NCBI GenBank assembly: GCA_002270295.1
Contig: NISF01000003.1
Span: forward strand, 124,001 to 188,000
Length of the DNA stretch: 64,000 nucleotides
Source: Enterobacter sp. 10-1
GTDB lineage: Bacteria > Pseudomonadota > Gammaproteobacteria > Enterobacterales > Enterobacteriaceae
Reading direction: 5' to 3'
Below the pieces are notes generated by a model, which searched no databases, was not told the origin of the DNA, and was given only the letters and a program-made list of their open reading frames with translations. The translations under genes and the position numbers were made by a program. Shown here one piece after another: positions 1 through 11,416 of this stretch; within the stretch, counting starts at the first letter, position 1, and each line of letters opens with the position of its first letter.

Positions 1-841
1 GCAGCTGGTATTTTTCCAGCAGCTCTACAACCCGGGCTTTGATCATCTCGTCGGTCAGCTCGGTGCTGAAGCGGAAGTTGAACTGAACGAACATGTCGCC
101 CGGAATCACGTTATTGCTGCCGGTTCCCGCCTTGACGTTGGCAATCTGCATGCTGGTCGGCGGGAAGAACTCGTTGCCTTTGTCCCATTCGATTCCCACC
201 AGCTCGGTGAGCATCGGCGCGGCGCGGTGCACCGGATTATCCGCCAGATGGGGGTAGGCGACGTGGCCCTGCACGCCGTGGATGGTTAAATTGCAGGTTA
301 GCGAGCCGCGGCGGCCGTTCTTCACCACGTCCCCGACCACTTCGGTGCTGGAGGGTTCGCCCACCAGGCAGTAATCGAGGCGCTCTTTGCGGGCCATCAG
401 GGCTTCGACGACTTTCACCGTGCCGTTGTGGGCGCTGGCTTCTTCATCTGAGGTGATCAAAAAGGCCAGCCGACCTTTATGGTTCGGGTACTGGGCGACA
501 AAACGCTCGGCGGCGACCACCATCGCGGCCAGCGAGCCTTTCATGTCCGCCGCACCGCGGCCAAACAGCATGCCGTCGCGAATAGTCGGTTCAAACGGTG
601 GGTTAATCCACCGGTCAGCGTCGCCCGCCGGGACAACATCGGTATGACCGGCGAAGGCCAGGGTTTCGCCGCGTCCGCGCCAGGCCCAGAAATTTTGGGT
701 ATCGCCGAAATCCATCGGTTCAACGGTAAAACCAATCGCACGCAGACGTTCAATCATTAACGCCTGGCATCCCGCATCATCGGGGCTGAGGGAAGGGCGG
801 CGAATAAGCTGCTGAGCCAGCTCAATGACCGGGCAAGACAT
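1..841 (-). CDS. dapE: Succinyl-diaminopimelate desuccinylase, N-terminal 280 residues (cut by window edge)
   Basis: Hydrolyses N-succinyl-L,L-diaminopimelate to L,L-diaminopimelate and succinate in the lysine/meso-diaminopimelate pathway; cytoplasmic M20-family zinc enzyme. Translation from the ATG at 841 gives [20 protein letters not shown]. Next come the metal-site motif [17 protein letters not shown] and the catalytic SDEEA, then the dimerisation-domain stretch around [10 protein letters not shown]. The reading frame is open to base 1, so about 95 C-terminal residues lie outside the window. It starts 3 bases after the yffB stop, as in the yffB-dapE pair of E. coli, so the two are probably cotranscribed. 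The identification is secure. Confidence 0.97.
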   Translation of the reverse strand, partial: MSCPVIELAQQLIRRPSLSPDDAGCQALMIERLRAIGFTVEPMDFGDTQNFWAWRGRGETLAFAGHTDVVPAGDADRWINPPFEPTIRDGMLFGRGAADMKGSLAAMVVAAERFVAQYPNHKGRLAFLITSDEEASAHNGTVKVVEALMARKERLDYCLVGEPSSTEVVGDVVKNGRRGSLTCNLTIHGVQGHVAYPHLADNPVHRAAPMLTELVGIEWDKGNEFFPPTSMQIANVKAGTGSNNVIPGDMFVQFNFRFSTELTDEMIKARVVELLEKYQL

Positions 842-844
842 AGA

Positions 845-1201
845 CTATACCTCGTTAACAAGCTTCTTATAAGTGAGTTCACTGAAGCCCAGCAGCATAG
901 GCTGACCGGGCGCGCAGAGCAATGGGCGTTTGATGATCGCCGGCATTTCGAGCATCAGCCCGGCGGCGGCATCGGCGTTATCGATGCGGGAGCGGACCGA
1001 TTCATCCAGCTTACGCCACGTAGTGCCGCGGGTGTTGAGCAGGGCTTCCCAACCCAGTTCAGCAATAAACGTATCTAATAATTCACGCTCCAGCCCATCG
1101 ACGCGATAATCATGGACGCGGTATTCAACCTGGTTAGCCTCCAGCCAGCGGCGGGCCTTTTTAACGGTGTCGCAGTTTTTTATCCCGTACATGGTCAGCA
1201 T
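845..1201 (-). CDS. yffB: ArsC/Spx-family protein YffB
   Basis: A 118-residue thioredoxin-fold protein of the ArsC/Spx/YffB family. It begins [20 protein letters not shown]; Cys10 sits where arsenate reductases carry the catalytic cysteine, and KRPLL near residue 92 matches the conserved arginine loop. Arsenate reduction has not been shown for YffB proteins; structural work on a homologue suggested a glutathione-dependent thiol reductase, so the substrate is unknown. It lies immediately upstream of dapE on the same strand with a 3-base gap, the arrangement found in E. coli. Confidence 0.93.
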   Translation of the reverse strand: MLTMYGIKNCDTVKKARRWLEANQVEYRVHDYRVDGLERELLDTFIAELGWEALLNTRGTTWRKLDESVRSRIDNADAAAGLMLEMPAIIKRPLLCAPGQPMLLGFSELTYKKLVNEV

Positions 1202-1674
1202 AATGAAACCTTTTTCATTGAATTAAGCGCGGAACGCAGATTTTTCCGAATATACTCACGCCGTACCCGGCGGCCTGTCCGTTAGCATCCTGAAACTTGA
1301 GTTATTTCGGGTATATATAAGCCGATAGGGAATAATACGTGAATCGCTTTAATAAATGTAATTTTTTGCCGGCAATATATAACCATGCTTATAGGTTGGT
1401 TAAATATTCATCTCTTGCGCAGGATTGTGACGACGCTCGCGCGCTGAAATTCTGGCCTCTTCCGCCGTAGACGGTCAATGCCTGAGGACGAGTCTGATAT
1501 TGCAAAATATTGCTATGTATCACATTAAATTTACCCTGGCAGGGTCATAGTAGCTGCAAATCAGCGATAGCTATCCTGACAGTGGCCATCAAGCAATCAA
1601 AGCGATAGTGGCAAACAACTTCCCATAACCGATGAATTTACATAAAATCACCCATAATAATAAGAGAGGCTATT
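1202..1674. other. Intergenic region upstream of yffB and ypfM, no gene seen
   Basis: About 470 bases between the divergent yffB and ypfM starts. It is richer in A and T than its flanks, with stretches such as GGGTATATATAAG near 1310 and GCAATATATAACC near 1372. I find no convincing open frame, tRNA or strong terminator hairpin. It presumably holds the yffB-dapE promoter on the minus strand and the ypfM promoter on the plus strand; CATAATAAT at about 1652 is a possible -10 for ypfM. It is long for a spacer of this type, so an unannotated small RNA cannot be excluded. Confidence 0.4.
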
Positions 1675-1734
1675 ATGATTGAACATGAACTAGGGAACTG
1701 GAAAGATTTTATCGAAGGCATGCTTCGTAAATAA
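1675..1734 (+). CDS. ypfM: Small protein YpfM (19 residues)
   Basis: The frame ATG ATT GAA CAT ... AAA TAA encodes MIEHELGNWKDFIEGMLRK, differing at two or three positions from my memory of E. coli YpfM. A strong Shine-Dalgarno sequence (AGAGAGG, about 1663-1669) sits upstream of the ATG. Position and strand also match E. coli: between acrD and yffB, transcribed opposite to both. YpfM is an experimentally detected small protein with no established function. The peptide is short and amphipathic, with no membrane segment. A terminator follows at 1798-1828. Confidence 0.9.
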   Translation: MIEHELGNWKDFIEGMLRK

Positions 1735-1797
1735 ATTCCGCAATGTGAGCAGGGTATTCCAACTGCTAAAATAACGATGCAGTGGATCTGAACACAT

Positions 1798-1828
1798 AAA
1801 AAAGGCGACGCTTCTGGTCGCCTTTTTT
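1798..1828. terminator. Bidirectional rho-independent terminator between ypfM and acrD
   Basis: A run of six A, stem GGCGAC, loop GCTTCTG, stem GTCGCC, then six T. It has the A- and T-flanks needed to end both the plus-strand ypfM transcript and the minus-strand acrD transcript, whose genes converge here. Confidence 0.88.
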
Positions 1829-1869
1829 GTTATTCCAGCGCGACGATACGGCCTCGCGCCGGCCGCAGG

Positions 1870-4800
1870 TTATTGCGGGCGTTCTTTTAGCGGGAAGCGG
1901 CGCCGCACCAGCACAAAGAACAGCGGCACGAAGAAGATGGCGAGAACGGTGGCGGAGATCATGCCGCCCATCACCCCGGTGCCGACCGCATGTTGACTAC
2001 CTGAACCTGCGCCGGTGCTGGTCGCCATCGGCAGCACGCCGAAAATAAAGGCCAGCGAGGTCATCAGAATCGGCCGCAGGCGCTGACGACAGGCTGAGAG
2101 CGTCGCAGCCAGTAAGTCTTCTCCTTTCTCATTGAGCTCATTGGCAAACTCGACGATCAGAATGGCGTTCTTCGCCGACAGGCCGATAACCGTCAGCAGC
2201 CCTACCTGGAAGTAAACATCGTTCTCAAGACCGCGCATCCAGGTTGCCAGCAGGGCGCCGATGACCCCCAGCGGCACCACCAGCATCACGGAGAACGGTA
2301 CCGACCAGCTCTCATACAGCGCCGCCAGGCACAGGAAGACCACCAGCAGCGAGATGGCGTACAGCGCCGGGGCCTGGGCACCGGATAAGCGCTCCTGATA
2401 CGACATCGCCGTCCACTCGAGGCCGAAGCCGTTCGGCAGCTGCTGCGCCAGCTCTTCCATAATCGTCATCGCCGTACCGGTACTGACGCCCGGCGCGGCT
2501 TCGCCGACGATTTCGACCGCCGAGTAGCCGTTATAGCGCTCCAGCCGCGGCGAGCCGGTTTCCCAGCGCGAGCTGGCAAACGCCGAGAAGGGCACCATCG
2601 TGCCGCTGCTGTTGCGCACGTACCACAGATTAATATCGTTCGGCAGCATGCGATATTTTGCCTCCGCCTGGACGTAGACTTTTTTCACCCGGCCGCGGTC
2701 CATAAAGTCGTTCACGTAGCTCGAACCCCAGGCGGTTTGCAGCGTATCGTTGATGTCATCAATCGATATGCCCAGCGCCTGCGCTTTGCGCTGATCGATA
2801 TCAATCTGCAGCTGCGGGCTATCGTCAAGGCCGTTGTGGCGCACGCGGGTCAGCTGAGAATTGTTGGCGGCCAGCTCCAGCAGGGAGTCGCGGGCGGCCA
2901 TCAGCGCATCGTGTCCGTTGCCGGCGTGGTCTTCGAGCTCCATATCGAAGCCGGCAGAGCTGCCCAGCCCGCTGATGGCCGGCGGGCTGCTGGCAAAGAC
3001 GCGCGCCTCTTTAATTTTGTTAAACGCTTTAGTCGCCCGTTCGATAATGGCGAAGGCAGAACCGCTGGTGGGGTCCCTGTGGTCCCAATCCTTCAGGCGC
3101 ACGAACATTCGCGCCACGTTCTGGCCGTTTCCGCCCGGGCCGGAGCCGATGGTGGCGAACACCGATTCGACGTTGGCCTTCTCGTTATTGAGGAAGTAGT
3201 CTTCGGCTTTCTGCACCACCTTCAGCGTCTGCTGCTGCGTAGCGCCGGCGGGAAGCTGCACCGAGGTGGTGAACATCCCGCGATCTTCCTGCGGCAGGAA
3301 CGAGGTCGGTAGGTGCATAAACAGAAACACCATCCCCCCCAGCAGCAGGACGTAGATCATTATCCAGCGCAGCGAACGGTGCAGAATTTTACCGACCGAA
3401 GATTCGTAGCGGCTGGCGTTACGATCAAACATGCGGTTAAACCAGCCAAAGAAGCCTTTCTGCCCGTGCAGTTCGCCTTTATGAATTGGTTTGAGCAGGG
3501 TGGCGCACAGCGCCGGGGTGAGGATCATCGCCACCAGCACCGACAGCACCATCGCGGAAACAATGGTGATTGAGAACTGGCGGTAAATGGCGCCGGTGGT
3601 GCCGCCGAAGAAGGCCATCGGTATGAACACCGCCGACAGCACCATAGCGATGCCCACCAGCGCGCCCTGGATCTGCCCCATCGATTTGCGGGTCGCTTCC
3701 CGGGGCGAGAGCCCCTCCTCGCTCATGATACGTTCGACGTTCTCCACCACCACGATGGCGTCATCCACCAGCAGGCCGATCGCCAGCACCATAGCAAACA
3801 TCGTCAGGGTGTTGATGCTGTAGCCGCAGGTATAGAGCACCGCGAAGGTGCCCATTAAAACGACCGGGACGGCAATGGTTGGGATCAGCGTGGCGCGGAA
3901 GTTTTGCAGGAACAGGTACATCACCAGGAATACCAGCGCGATCGCTTCAATCAGCGTTTTCACCACATCGGTAATCGATGCCTTAACGAACGAGGTGGTC
4001 TCGTAGGCGATTTTGTACTCCAGGCCATGCGGAAAATACTGCGAAAGCTCGTCCAGGCGGGTAATTACCCGTTCGGCTGTTGCCATTTCGTTGGCGCCGG
4101 AGGCGAGCTTAATGCCCAGCCCCGATGCCGCCTGGCGGTTATAGCGGCTGAGGTAATCGTATTTTTCGGCCCCCATCTCAACGCTGGCAACGTCACCGAG
4201 CGTTACTTCCGAGCCATCCTGATTAACGCGCAGCGTAATATCGCGGAACTGCTCCGGCGTCTGCAGCAGCGACTGGGCGTTGATGGTGGCGTTAAGCGCC
4301 TGCTTATCAACCGACGGCGTGCCGCCCAGCTGGCCTACGGCAATCTGGGCATTCTGCGATTCGATGGCGTCGGTGACGTCTTTCGCCGTCATCTGGTAGC
4401 TGTTGAGCTTCGCCGGATCGAGCCAGATACGCATTGAGTACTGGGAGCCATAGGCATCGATATCGCCGACGCCGTTGACGCGGCTTAGGGGGTCCTGGAC
4501 GTTACTGGCGACGTAGTCGGCAATATCCTGCTTATCCATGCTGCCGTCGGTGGAGACGAAAGCGAGGGTCAGTATGTTGGTATCGCCGGTTTTACGCACC
4601 GTGACGCCCTGATTTTGCACCGCCTGCGGCAGTTTACGCATCGCCGACTGCAGCTGGTTTTGCACCTGCTGCACCGCTTCATCGGGGTCGGTTCCGGCGG
4701 TAAAGCTCAGGGTGACCGTCGCCTGGCCGGTGGCGCTGCTCTGCGATGACATGTACATCAGGTTATCGAGGCCGGTCATATTCTGCTCGATAACCTGGGT

Positions 4801-4983
4801 GACGGTATTCTCCAGCGTTTGCGCGGAGGCGCCGGGGTAGTTGGCGGTGATCCGCACGTTCGGCGGCGCCAGCTCGGGATATTGCTCAACGGGAAGTGAT
4901 AAAATCGCGAGCGTTCCGGTCAGGCACAAAAGAATTGCCAGTACCCACGCAAAAATGGGGCGATCGATAAAGAAATTCGCCAT
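1870..4983 (-). CDS. acrD: Aminoglycoside/multidrug RND efflux pump AcrD
   Basis: Inner-membrane proton-driven RND transporter, 1037 residues as in E. coli AcrD. It exports aminoglycosides and other amphiphilic or anionic drugs, working with AcrA and TolC encoded elsewhere. The N-terminus [19 protein letters not shown] is the first membrane helix. The proton-relay aspartates are in [17 protein letters not shown] (about 407-408) and the relay lysine in [14 protein letters not shown] (about 939). No membrane-fusion partner gene adjoins it, the usual acrD arrangement, which together with locus position separates it from acrB. A BaeR-type box lies about 70 bases upstream. In E. coli narQ lies next upstream; it is absent here. 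Confidence 0.96.
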   Translation of the reverse strand: MANFFIDRPIFAWVLAILLCLTGTLAILSLPVEQYPELAPPNVRITANYPGASAQTLENTVTQVIEQNMTGLDNLMYMSSQSSATGQATVTLSFTAGTDPDEAVQQVQNQLQSAMRKLPQAVQNQGVTVRKTGDTNILTLAFVSTDGSMDKQDIADYVASNVQDPLSRVNGVGDIDAYGSQYSMRIWLDPAKLNSYQMTAKDVTDAIESQNAQIAVGQLGGTPSVDKQALNATINAQSLLQTPEQFRDITLRVNQDGSEVTLGDVASVEMGAEKYDYLSRYNRQAASGLGIKLASGANEMATAERVITRLDELSQYFPHGLEYKIAYETTSFVKASITDVVKTLIEAIALVFLVMYLFLQNFRATLIPTIAVPVVLMGTFAVLYTCGYSINTLTMFAMVLAIGLLVDDAIVVVENVERIMSEEGLSPREATRKSMGQIQGALVGIAMVLSAVFIPMAFFGGTTGAIYRQFSITIVSAMVLSVLVAMILTPALCATLLKPIHKGELHGQKGFFGWFNRMFDRNASRYESSVGKILHRSLRWIMIYVLLLGGMVFLFMHLPTSFLPQEDRGMFTTSVQLPAGATQQQTLKVVQKAEDYFLNNEKANVESVFATIGSGPGGNGQNVARMFVRLKDWDHRDPTSGSAFAIIERATKAFNKIKEARVFASSPPAISGLGSSAGFDMELEDHAGNGHDALMAARDSLLELAANNSQLTRVRHNGLDDSPQLQIDIDQRKAQALGISIDDINDTLQTAWGSSYVNDFMDRGRVKKVYVQAEAKYRMLPNDINLWYVRNSSGTMVPFSAFASSRWETGSPRLERYNGYSAVEIVGEAAPGVSTGTAMTIMEELAQQLPNGFGLEWTAMSYQERLSGAQAPALYAISLLVVFLCLAALYESWSVPFSVMLVVPLGVIGALLATWMRGLENDVYFQVGLLTVIGLSAKNAILIVEFANELNEKGEDLLAATLSACRQRLRPILMTSLAFIFGVLPMATSTGAGSGSQHAVGTGVMGGMISATVLAIFFVPLFFVLVRRRFPLKERPQ

Positions 4984-5054
4984 CAGGATTAGGACCTCAT
5001 TTTGTACATTTTTTGTTATTGCACAGCCTGTGACACTCTAGCGGTAAGCCTGCA

Positions 5055-5072
5055 GGCAATCGTGGAGAAATT
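5055..5072 (-). promoter_or_regulatory. Candidate BaeR box upstream of acrD
   Basis: Read on the minus strand, this is AATTTCTCCACGATTGCC, 14 of 18 positions matching the BaeR consensus TTTTTCTCCATDATTGGC as I remember it. It lies about 70 bases upstream of the acrD start. BaeR, responding to envelope stress with BaeS, is a known activator of acrD in E. coli and Salmonella. Occupancy here is inferred. Confidence 0.62.
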
Positions 5073-7377
<2,305 letters not shown>

Positions 7378-7387
7378 CGACAAAGCG

Positions 7388-7432
7388 GACTCCGCAGCGT
7401 AGTATGACAGCGTCATTCTCTGCTGCGGGGTC
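7388..7432 (+). promoter_or_regulatory. Nested hairpin covering the nudK ribosome binding site
   Basis: GACTCCGCAGC (7388-7398) pairs with GCTGCGGGGTC (7422-7432), an 11-bp stem with one G-T pair; inside, ATGAC pairs with GTCAT around AGC. The stem ends 2 bases before the nudK ATG, and the only Shine-Dalgarno-like G-run (GGGG, 7427-7430) lies within it. There is no U-tract, so a plain terminator is unlikely. This is either a processed spacer or a structure limiting nudK translation. Confidence 0.55.
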
Positions 7433-7434
7433 GT

Positions 7435-8019
7435 ATGTCACTCAATATCAACGTCATTAAAGATAAAATCCTCTCCGAAAACTGGTTCGTTTTGCGCAAT
7501 ATGACCTACGAGCTGACGCGCGGCGACGGCAGCGTGGTTCGCCATAAGCGCGAGGTTTACGATCGCGGCAACGGCGCAACGGTTCTGCTCTACAACCGGC
7601 GTAAGCAAAGCGTGGTGCTGGTGCGCCAGTTCCGCGTCGCCACCTGGGTGAACGGTAACGAAGACGGGATGCTCATTGAGACCTGCGCCGGGCTGCTGGA
7701 TAACGACGAGCCGGAAGCCTGCATTCGCAAAGAGGCGATCGAGGAGACCGGCTACGAGGTGGGAGAGGTTCGCAAGCTGTTCGAACTGTATATGTCCCCC
7801 GGCGGCGTCACCGAGCTTATCCATTTCTTTATCGCCGAATACAGCGATGCTCAGCGTAAAAACGGCGGCGGCGGGGTGGATGATGAAGAGATTGAGGTGC
7901 TGGAGCTGCCTTTCAGCGAGGCGCTTGCGATGGTGGCTGGCGGCGAGATTCGCGATGGGAAAGCGGTTATCCTGCTGCAATATTTGCACGCTTCGGGGCT
8001 GATGGCCGGGGATATCTGA
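7435..8019 (+). CDS. nudK: GDP-mannose pyrophosphatase NudK
   Basis: Nudix hydrolase of 194 residues (E. coli NudK 191) that splits GDP-mannose into GMP and mannose 1-phosphate. The Nudix box, starting at GLLDNDEP near residue 86 and ending REA(I)EETGYEV-like, is complete with its paired glutamates. The protein is colinear with E. coli NudK throughout, including [11 protein letters not shown] and [16 protein letters not shown]. It lies 57 bases downstream of aegA on the same strand, so it may share that transcript. The intervening DNA folds into a hairpin that includes the SD region. Confidence 0.95.
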   Translation: MSLNINVIKDKILSENWFVLRNMTYELTRGDGSVVRHKREVYDRGNGATVLLYNRRKQSVVLVRQFRVATWVNGNEDGMLIETCAGLLDNDEPEACIRKEAIEETGYEVGEVRKLFELYMSPGGVTELIHFFIAEYSDAQRKNGGGGVDDEEIEVLELPFSEALAMVAGGEIRDGKAVILLQYLHASGLMAGDI

Positions 8020-8050
8020 TAAATCCGATTGAGTAAAGGCGTATCGCTGG

Positions 8051-8083
8051 GGAAGATAGCGGCTGTTTTTCGCGCTATCTTCC
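8051..8083 (+). promoter_or_regulatory. Perfect 11-bp hairpin between nudK and ypfG
   Basis: GGAAGATAGCG (8051-8061) and CGCTATCTTCC (8073-8083) pair perfectly around an 11-base loop that includes five T. It ends 15 bases before the ypfG ATG. There is no U-tract after the stem, so it is more likely an RNA processing or stabilising structure, or part of the ypfG leader, than a canonical terminator. Confidence 0.55.
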
Positions 8084-8098
8084 GGGGTTGTACCACGC

Positions 8099-9145
8099 AT
8101 GTTTTATCGGCTTATCTTGGTTCTGCTTTTCGGCCTGTTACCCACGTCGCTGGCGTGGGCGGCACCGGTGCAGCAGACTTTCAGCGACTGGCTGGTGACC
8201 TGTAATAATCAAAACTTCTGCGTAACCCGCAACGTCGGGCTGCACTATGGCCTGGTGATGACCCTCAGCCGCAGCGCCGGAGCGGCAACCGATGCCAGCC
8301 TGCGCATTGAGCTGGGCGGGGTCGGCAATCCGGTGGCGGCGCTGGCGCCGATCGGCCCTCGTCTTCTGCTTGATGGTAAACCGCTGGCGCTGGTGGATAC
8401 GCGCTGGCAGGTTGCCGATAAGCTGCTCAAAACCGGCGATAGCGCCGCCATCGACGCTTTTCTCCAGCAGGTGCAGGAAGGGCAGGCGATTAGCCTGGTG
8501 GACGGCCTGCAGACCATTTCCTTGCAGGGCCTGAAGGCGGCGCTGCTGTTTATCGACAGCCGTCAGAAGCGGGTAGGCAGCGAAACGGCCTGGATTGGCA
8601 AAGGCGAAGAGCCGCCGCTCAGCGTCCCTCCGGCGCCAGCGCTGCGTACGGTGGCGAAAGTCGACGTATCGCAATCGCCGCTGAGCCGCGATGAGCTGAA
8701 TGACCTGATGGACTATGGCAACGAGCGCATGAGCAACAGCTCATGCTCGCTGGACCCCTCCCTGCGTGAGGTGCGGGTCACCGCGCTAACCGATGAGAAG
8801 GTGCTGCTGATGTTCAGCTGTGAAGCGGGGGCTTACAACACCGTATGGCTGGCGTGGCTGGTTTCGCGCCAGCAGCCGTACGTCGCTCGTCCGCTGAGCC
8901 TGACGCTGCCTTTCCAGCCGCCCGGCGGCGCAGAGCGCGAAATTGAGCTGATGAATGCCAGCATCGACGAGCAGCGCCACGAGCTGGTAACCCTTGAGAA
9001 GGGGCGCGGCCCGGGGGATTGCGGCACCCAGACCCGCTGGCGTTATGACGGCCAGCGGTTTAGCCTGGTACGCTTTGCTCAGCAGCCGCAGTGCGATAAC
9101 TGGCAGAGGCCAGACGCCTGGCCTACGCTGTGGATCACCCGTTAA
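8099..9145 (+). CDS. ypfG: DUF1176 exported protein YpfG
   Basis: A 348-residue protein matching E. coli YpfG (347) in length and position. A signal peptide is evident: hydrophobic [20 protein letters not shown] followed by the cleavage-like AWA/AP, so mature protein is expected in the periplasm. The mature part begins [18 protein letters not shown], typical of DUF1176, and has several cysteines compatible with disulfides. No catalytic motif is recognisable and no function is established for the family. Its last 11 bases overlap the 3' end of the convergent tktB. Confidence 0.9.
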   Translation: MFYRLILVLLFGLLPTSLAWAAPVQQTFSDWLVTCNNQNFCVTRNVGLHYGLVMTLSRSAGAATDASLRIELGGVGNPVAALAPIGPRLLLDGKPLALVDTRWQVADKLLKTGDSAAIDAFLQQVQEGQAISLVDGLQTISLQGLKAALLFIDSRQKRVGSETAWIGKGEEPPLSVPPAPALRTVAKVDVSQSPLSRDELNDLMDYGNERMSNSSCSLDPSLREVRVTALTDEKVLLMFSCEAGAYNTVWLAWLVSRQQPYVARPLSLTLPFQPPGGAEREIELMNASIDEQRHELVTLEKGRGPGDCGTQTRWRYDGQRFSLVRFAQQPQCDNWQRPDAWPTLWITR

Positions 9146-11129
9146 GCAGCCCTTCAGCCGTGCTGACGATATTCTCGACGGTAAAGCCAAAGAACGGGAA
9201 CAGTTTATCCGCCGGCGCCGATTCGCCGTAGCTTCTCATGCCGACAATGGCGCCCTTGAGGCCGACGTATTTATACCAGTAGTCGGCAATCCCGGCCTCA
9301 ACGGCAATGCGGGCGCTGACGTCAGACGGCAGCACGGATTCCCGGTATGCCGCATCCTGGGCATCAAACACGTCGGTTGACGGCAGCGAAACCACCCGCA
9401 CATTGACGCCTTTCGCCAGCAGCTTTTCCGCCGCCAGCGCGGTAATTTCTATCTCAGAGCCGGTGGCGATCAGGATCAGATCCGGCTTACCGCCGGCATC
9501 TTTCAGCACGTAACCCCCGCGCGCAATATCGTCCACCTGCTGCGGCGTGCGCGCCATCTGCGCCAGATTTTGTCGCGACAGGATCAGCGCGGTCGGGCCG
9601 CTCTGCCGCTCGATGGCCGCCCGCCAGGCGACCGCGGTTTCCACCTGGTCGCAGGGGCGCCAGGTGCTGAAGTTGGGCGTCAGCCGCAGGCTGGCCAGCT
9701 GCTCAACCGCCTGGTGCGTTGGGCCATCTTCCCCCAGACCAATGGAATCATGGGTGTAAACCATGATCTGCCTGGCCTTCATCAGCGCGGCCATGCGCGC
9801 CGCGTTGCGCGCGTATTCCACGAACATCAGGAAGGTCGAGGTGTAGGGGATGAATCCGCCGTGCAGGGCAATCCCGTTAGCGATGGCGGTCATACCAAAC
9901 TCGCGCACCCCGTAGTGGATATAGTTGCCGGCCGGATCGTCTTTAATTGAGGTCGAGCCCGACCAGATGGTCAGGTTGCTGGGCGCCAGATCCGCCGAGC
10001 CGCCGAGCAGCTCCGGCAGCGCGGGCCCGTAGGCATTAAGCGCATTCTGTGAGGCCTTGCGGCTGGCGATTTTCTCCGGGCTGGCCTGCAGCTTCGCGAT
10101 GTAGCCGCGGACGATCTCGGTCCAGCTTTCAGGCAGATCGCCGTTCATCCGGCGCGTAAGTTCGTCCGCCAGCTCGGGGTACGCCTGCCGATAGGCGGCG
10201 AATTTGTCGTTCCACGCGTGTTCGGCTTTTTCACCGTGCGGCCGGGCATCCCACTTGTCATAAATCTCTTTGGGGATCTCGAACGGGGGATATTTCCAGC
10301 CCAGCTTCTCGCGGGCTAAGGCCACCTCTTTTTCCCCGAGCGCCGCGCCGTGCGCCTCTTCGGAGCCGGCTTTATTGGGGGAGCCGAAGCCGATGACGGT
10401 GCGGCAGATAATCAGCGACGGCTTATCTTTGACGCTTTGCGCCTCGCGAATCGCCTGCTCAATCGCCTGCGGGTCGTGGCCGTCGATATCGCCGATCACG
10501 TGCCAGTGATAGGCCCTGAAGCGCTCGGCGGTATCGTCGGTGAACCAGCCCTCGGTTTTACCGTCGATAGAAATGCCGTTATGGTCATAGAACCCGATAA
10601 GCTTACCCAGCCCCAGGGTCCCCGCCAGCGAGCTGGCCTCATGAGAAATCCCCTCCATCAGGCAGCCATCGCCCATAAAAACATAGGTATGGTGATCGAC
10701 TATCTCATGTCCCGGGCGGTTGAACTGCGCCGCCAGCGTACGTTCCGCAATCGCCATCCCGACCGCGTTCGCCAGGCCCTGGCCGAGCGGGCCGGTGGTG
10801 GTCTCGACGCCTGGAGTGTAGCCATGCTCCGGGTGGCCGGGCGTTTTAGAGTGCAGCTGGCGGAAGTTTTTTAACTCTTCCATCGGCAGGTCGTAGCCGG
10901 TCAGATGCAGCAGGCTATAGAGCAGCATTGAGGCGTGACCGTTGGACAGCACAAAGCGGTCGCGATCGTACCAGTGCGGATTCTCCGGGTTGTGCTGGAG
11001 GAAGTCATTCCACAGGACTTCGGCGATATCCGCCATGCCCATCGGGGCGCCGGGATGGCCGGAATTGGCTTTCTGTACTGCGTCCATGCTGAGGGCGCGA
11101 ATCGCGTTGGCAAGTTCTCTTCGGGACAT
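9135..11129 (-). CDS. tktB: Transketolase 2 (TktB)
   Basis: Thiamine-diphosphate enzyme moving two-carbon units between ketose and aldose phosphates in the pentose phosphate pathway. The start is [20 protein letters not shown]: a frame six codons longer exists, but the SD (CAGGAG) lies inside that extension, at good distance from the ATG at 11129. That gives 664 residues (E. coli TktB 667). The cofactor region [12 protein letters not shown], the pyrimidine-domain [12 protein letters not shown] and the C-terminal domain are intact. The maeB neighbour and colinearity with TktB favour tktB over tktA. The C-terminus is slightly shorter than in E. coli. Confidence 0.94.
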   Translation of the reverse strand: MSRRELANAIRALSMDAVQKANSGHPGAPMGMADIAEVLWNDFLQHNPENPHWYDRDRFVLSNGHASMLLYSLLHLTGYDLPMEELKNFRQLHSKTPGHPEHGYTPGVETTTGPLGQGLANAVGMAIAERTLAAQFNRPGHEIVDHHTYVFMGDGCLMEGISHEASSLAGTLGLGKLIGFYDHNGISIDGKTEGWFTDDTAERFRAYHWHVIGDIDGHDPQAIEQAIREAQSVKDKPSLIICRTVIGFGSPNKAGSEEAHGAALGEKEVALAREKLGWKYPPFEIPKEIYDKWDARPHGEKAEHAWNDKFAAYRQAYPELADELTRRMNGDLPESWTEIVRGYIAKLQASPEKIASRKASQNALNAYGPALPELLGGSADLAPSNLTIWSGSTSIKDDPAGNYIHYGVREFGMTAIANGIALHGGFIPYTSTFLMFVEYARNAARMAALMKARQIMVYTHDSIGLGEDGPTHQAVEQLASLRLTPNFSTWRPCDQVETAVAWRAAIERQSGPTALILSRQNLAQMARTPQQVDDIARGGYVLKDAGGKPDLILIATGSEIEITALAAEKLLAKGVNVRVVSLPSTDVFDAQDAAYRESVLPSDVSARIAVEAGIADYWYKYVGLKGAIVGMRSYGESAPADKLFPFFGFTVENIVSTAEGLLNG

Positions 11130-11416
11130 AATGTACTCCTGAAACAATATGTTGCATGAGTTTTTTGTGATGAATGGTAGCGGAAGCTATAGGGTGGATA
11201 ACTAAAAAGCATAGCAGACAGGGCTATCATTGCCTGCGAAACTAGGTTACAAAAATGTTATAAATCGATAACAAATATACCTTTGTGATGACGAGAGTTT
11301 GGCGGTGTTCAAAGTTTGAAAAACCGTCAGGCGAGATACTAAGCTCACCTTGGGTGGACATCAGGAAAGTCATTGCCCGTCACCCCCTACGATCGATACG
11401 TGAAAGGAACAATAAA

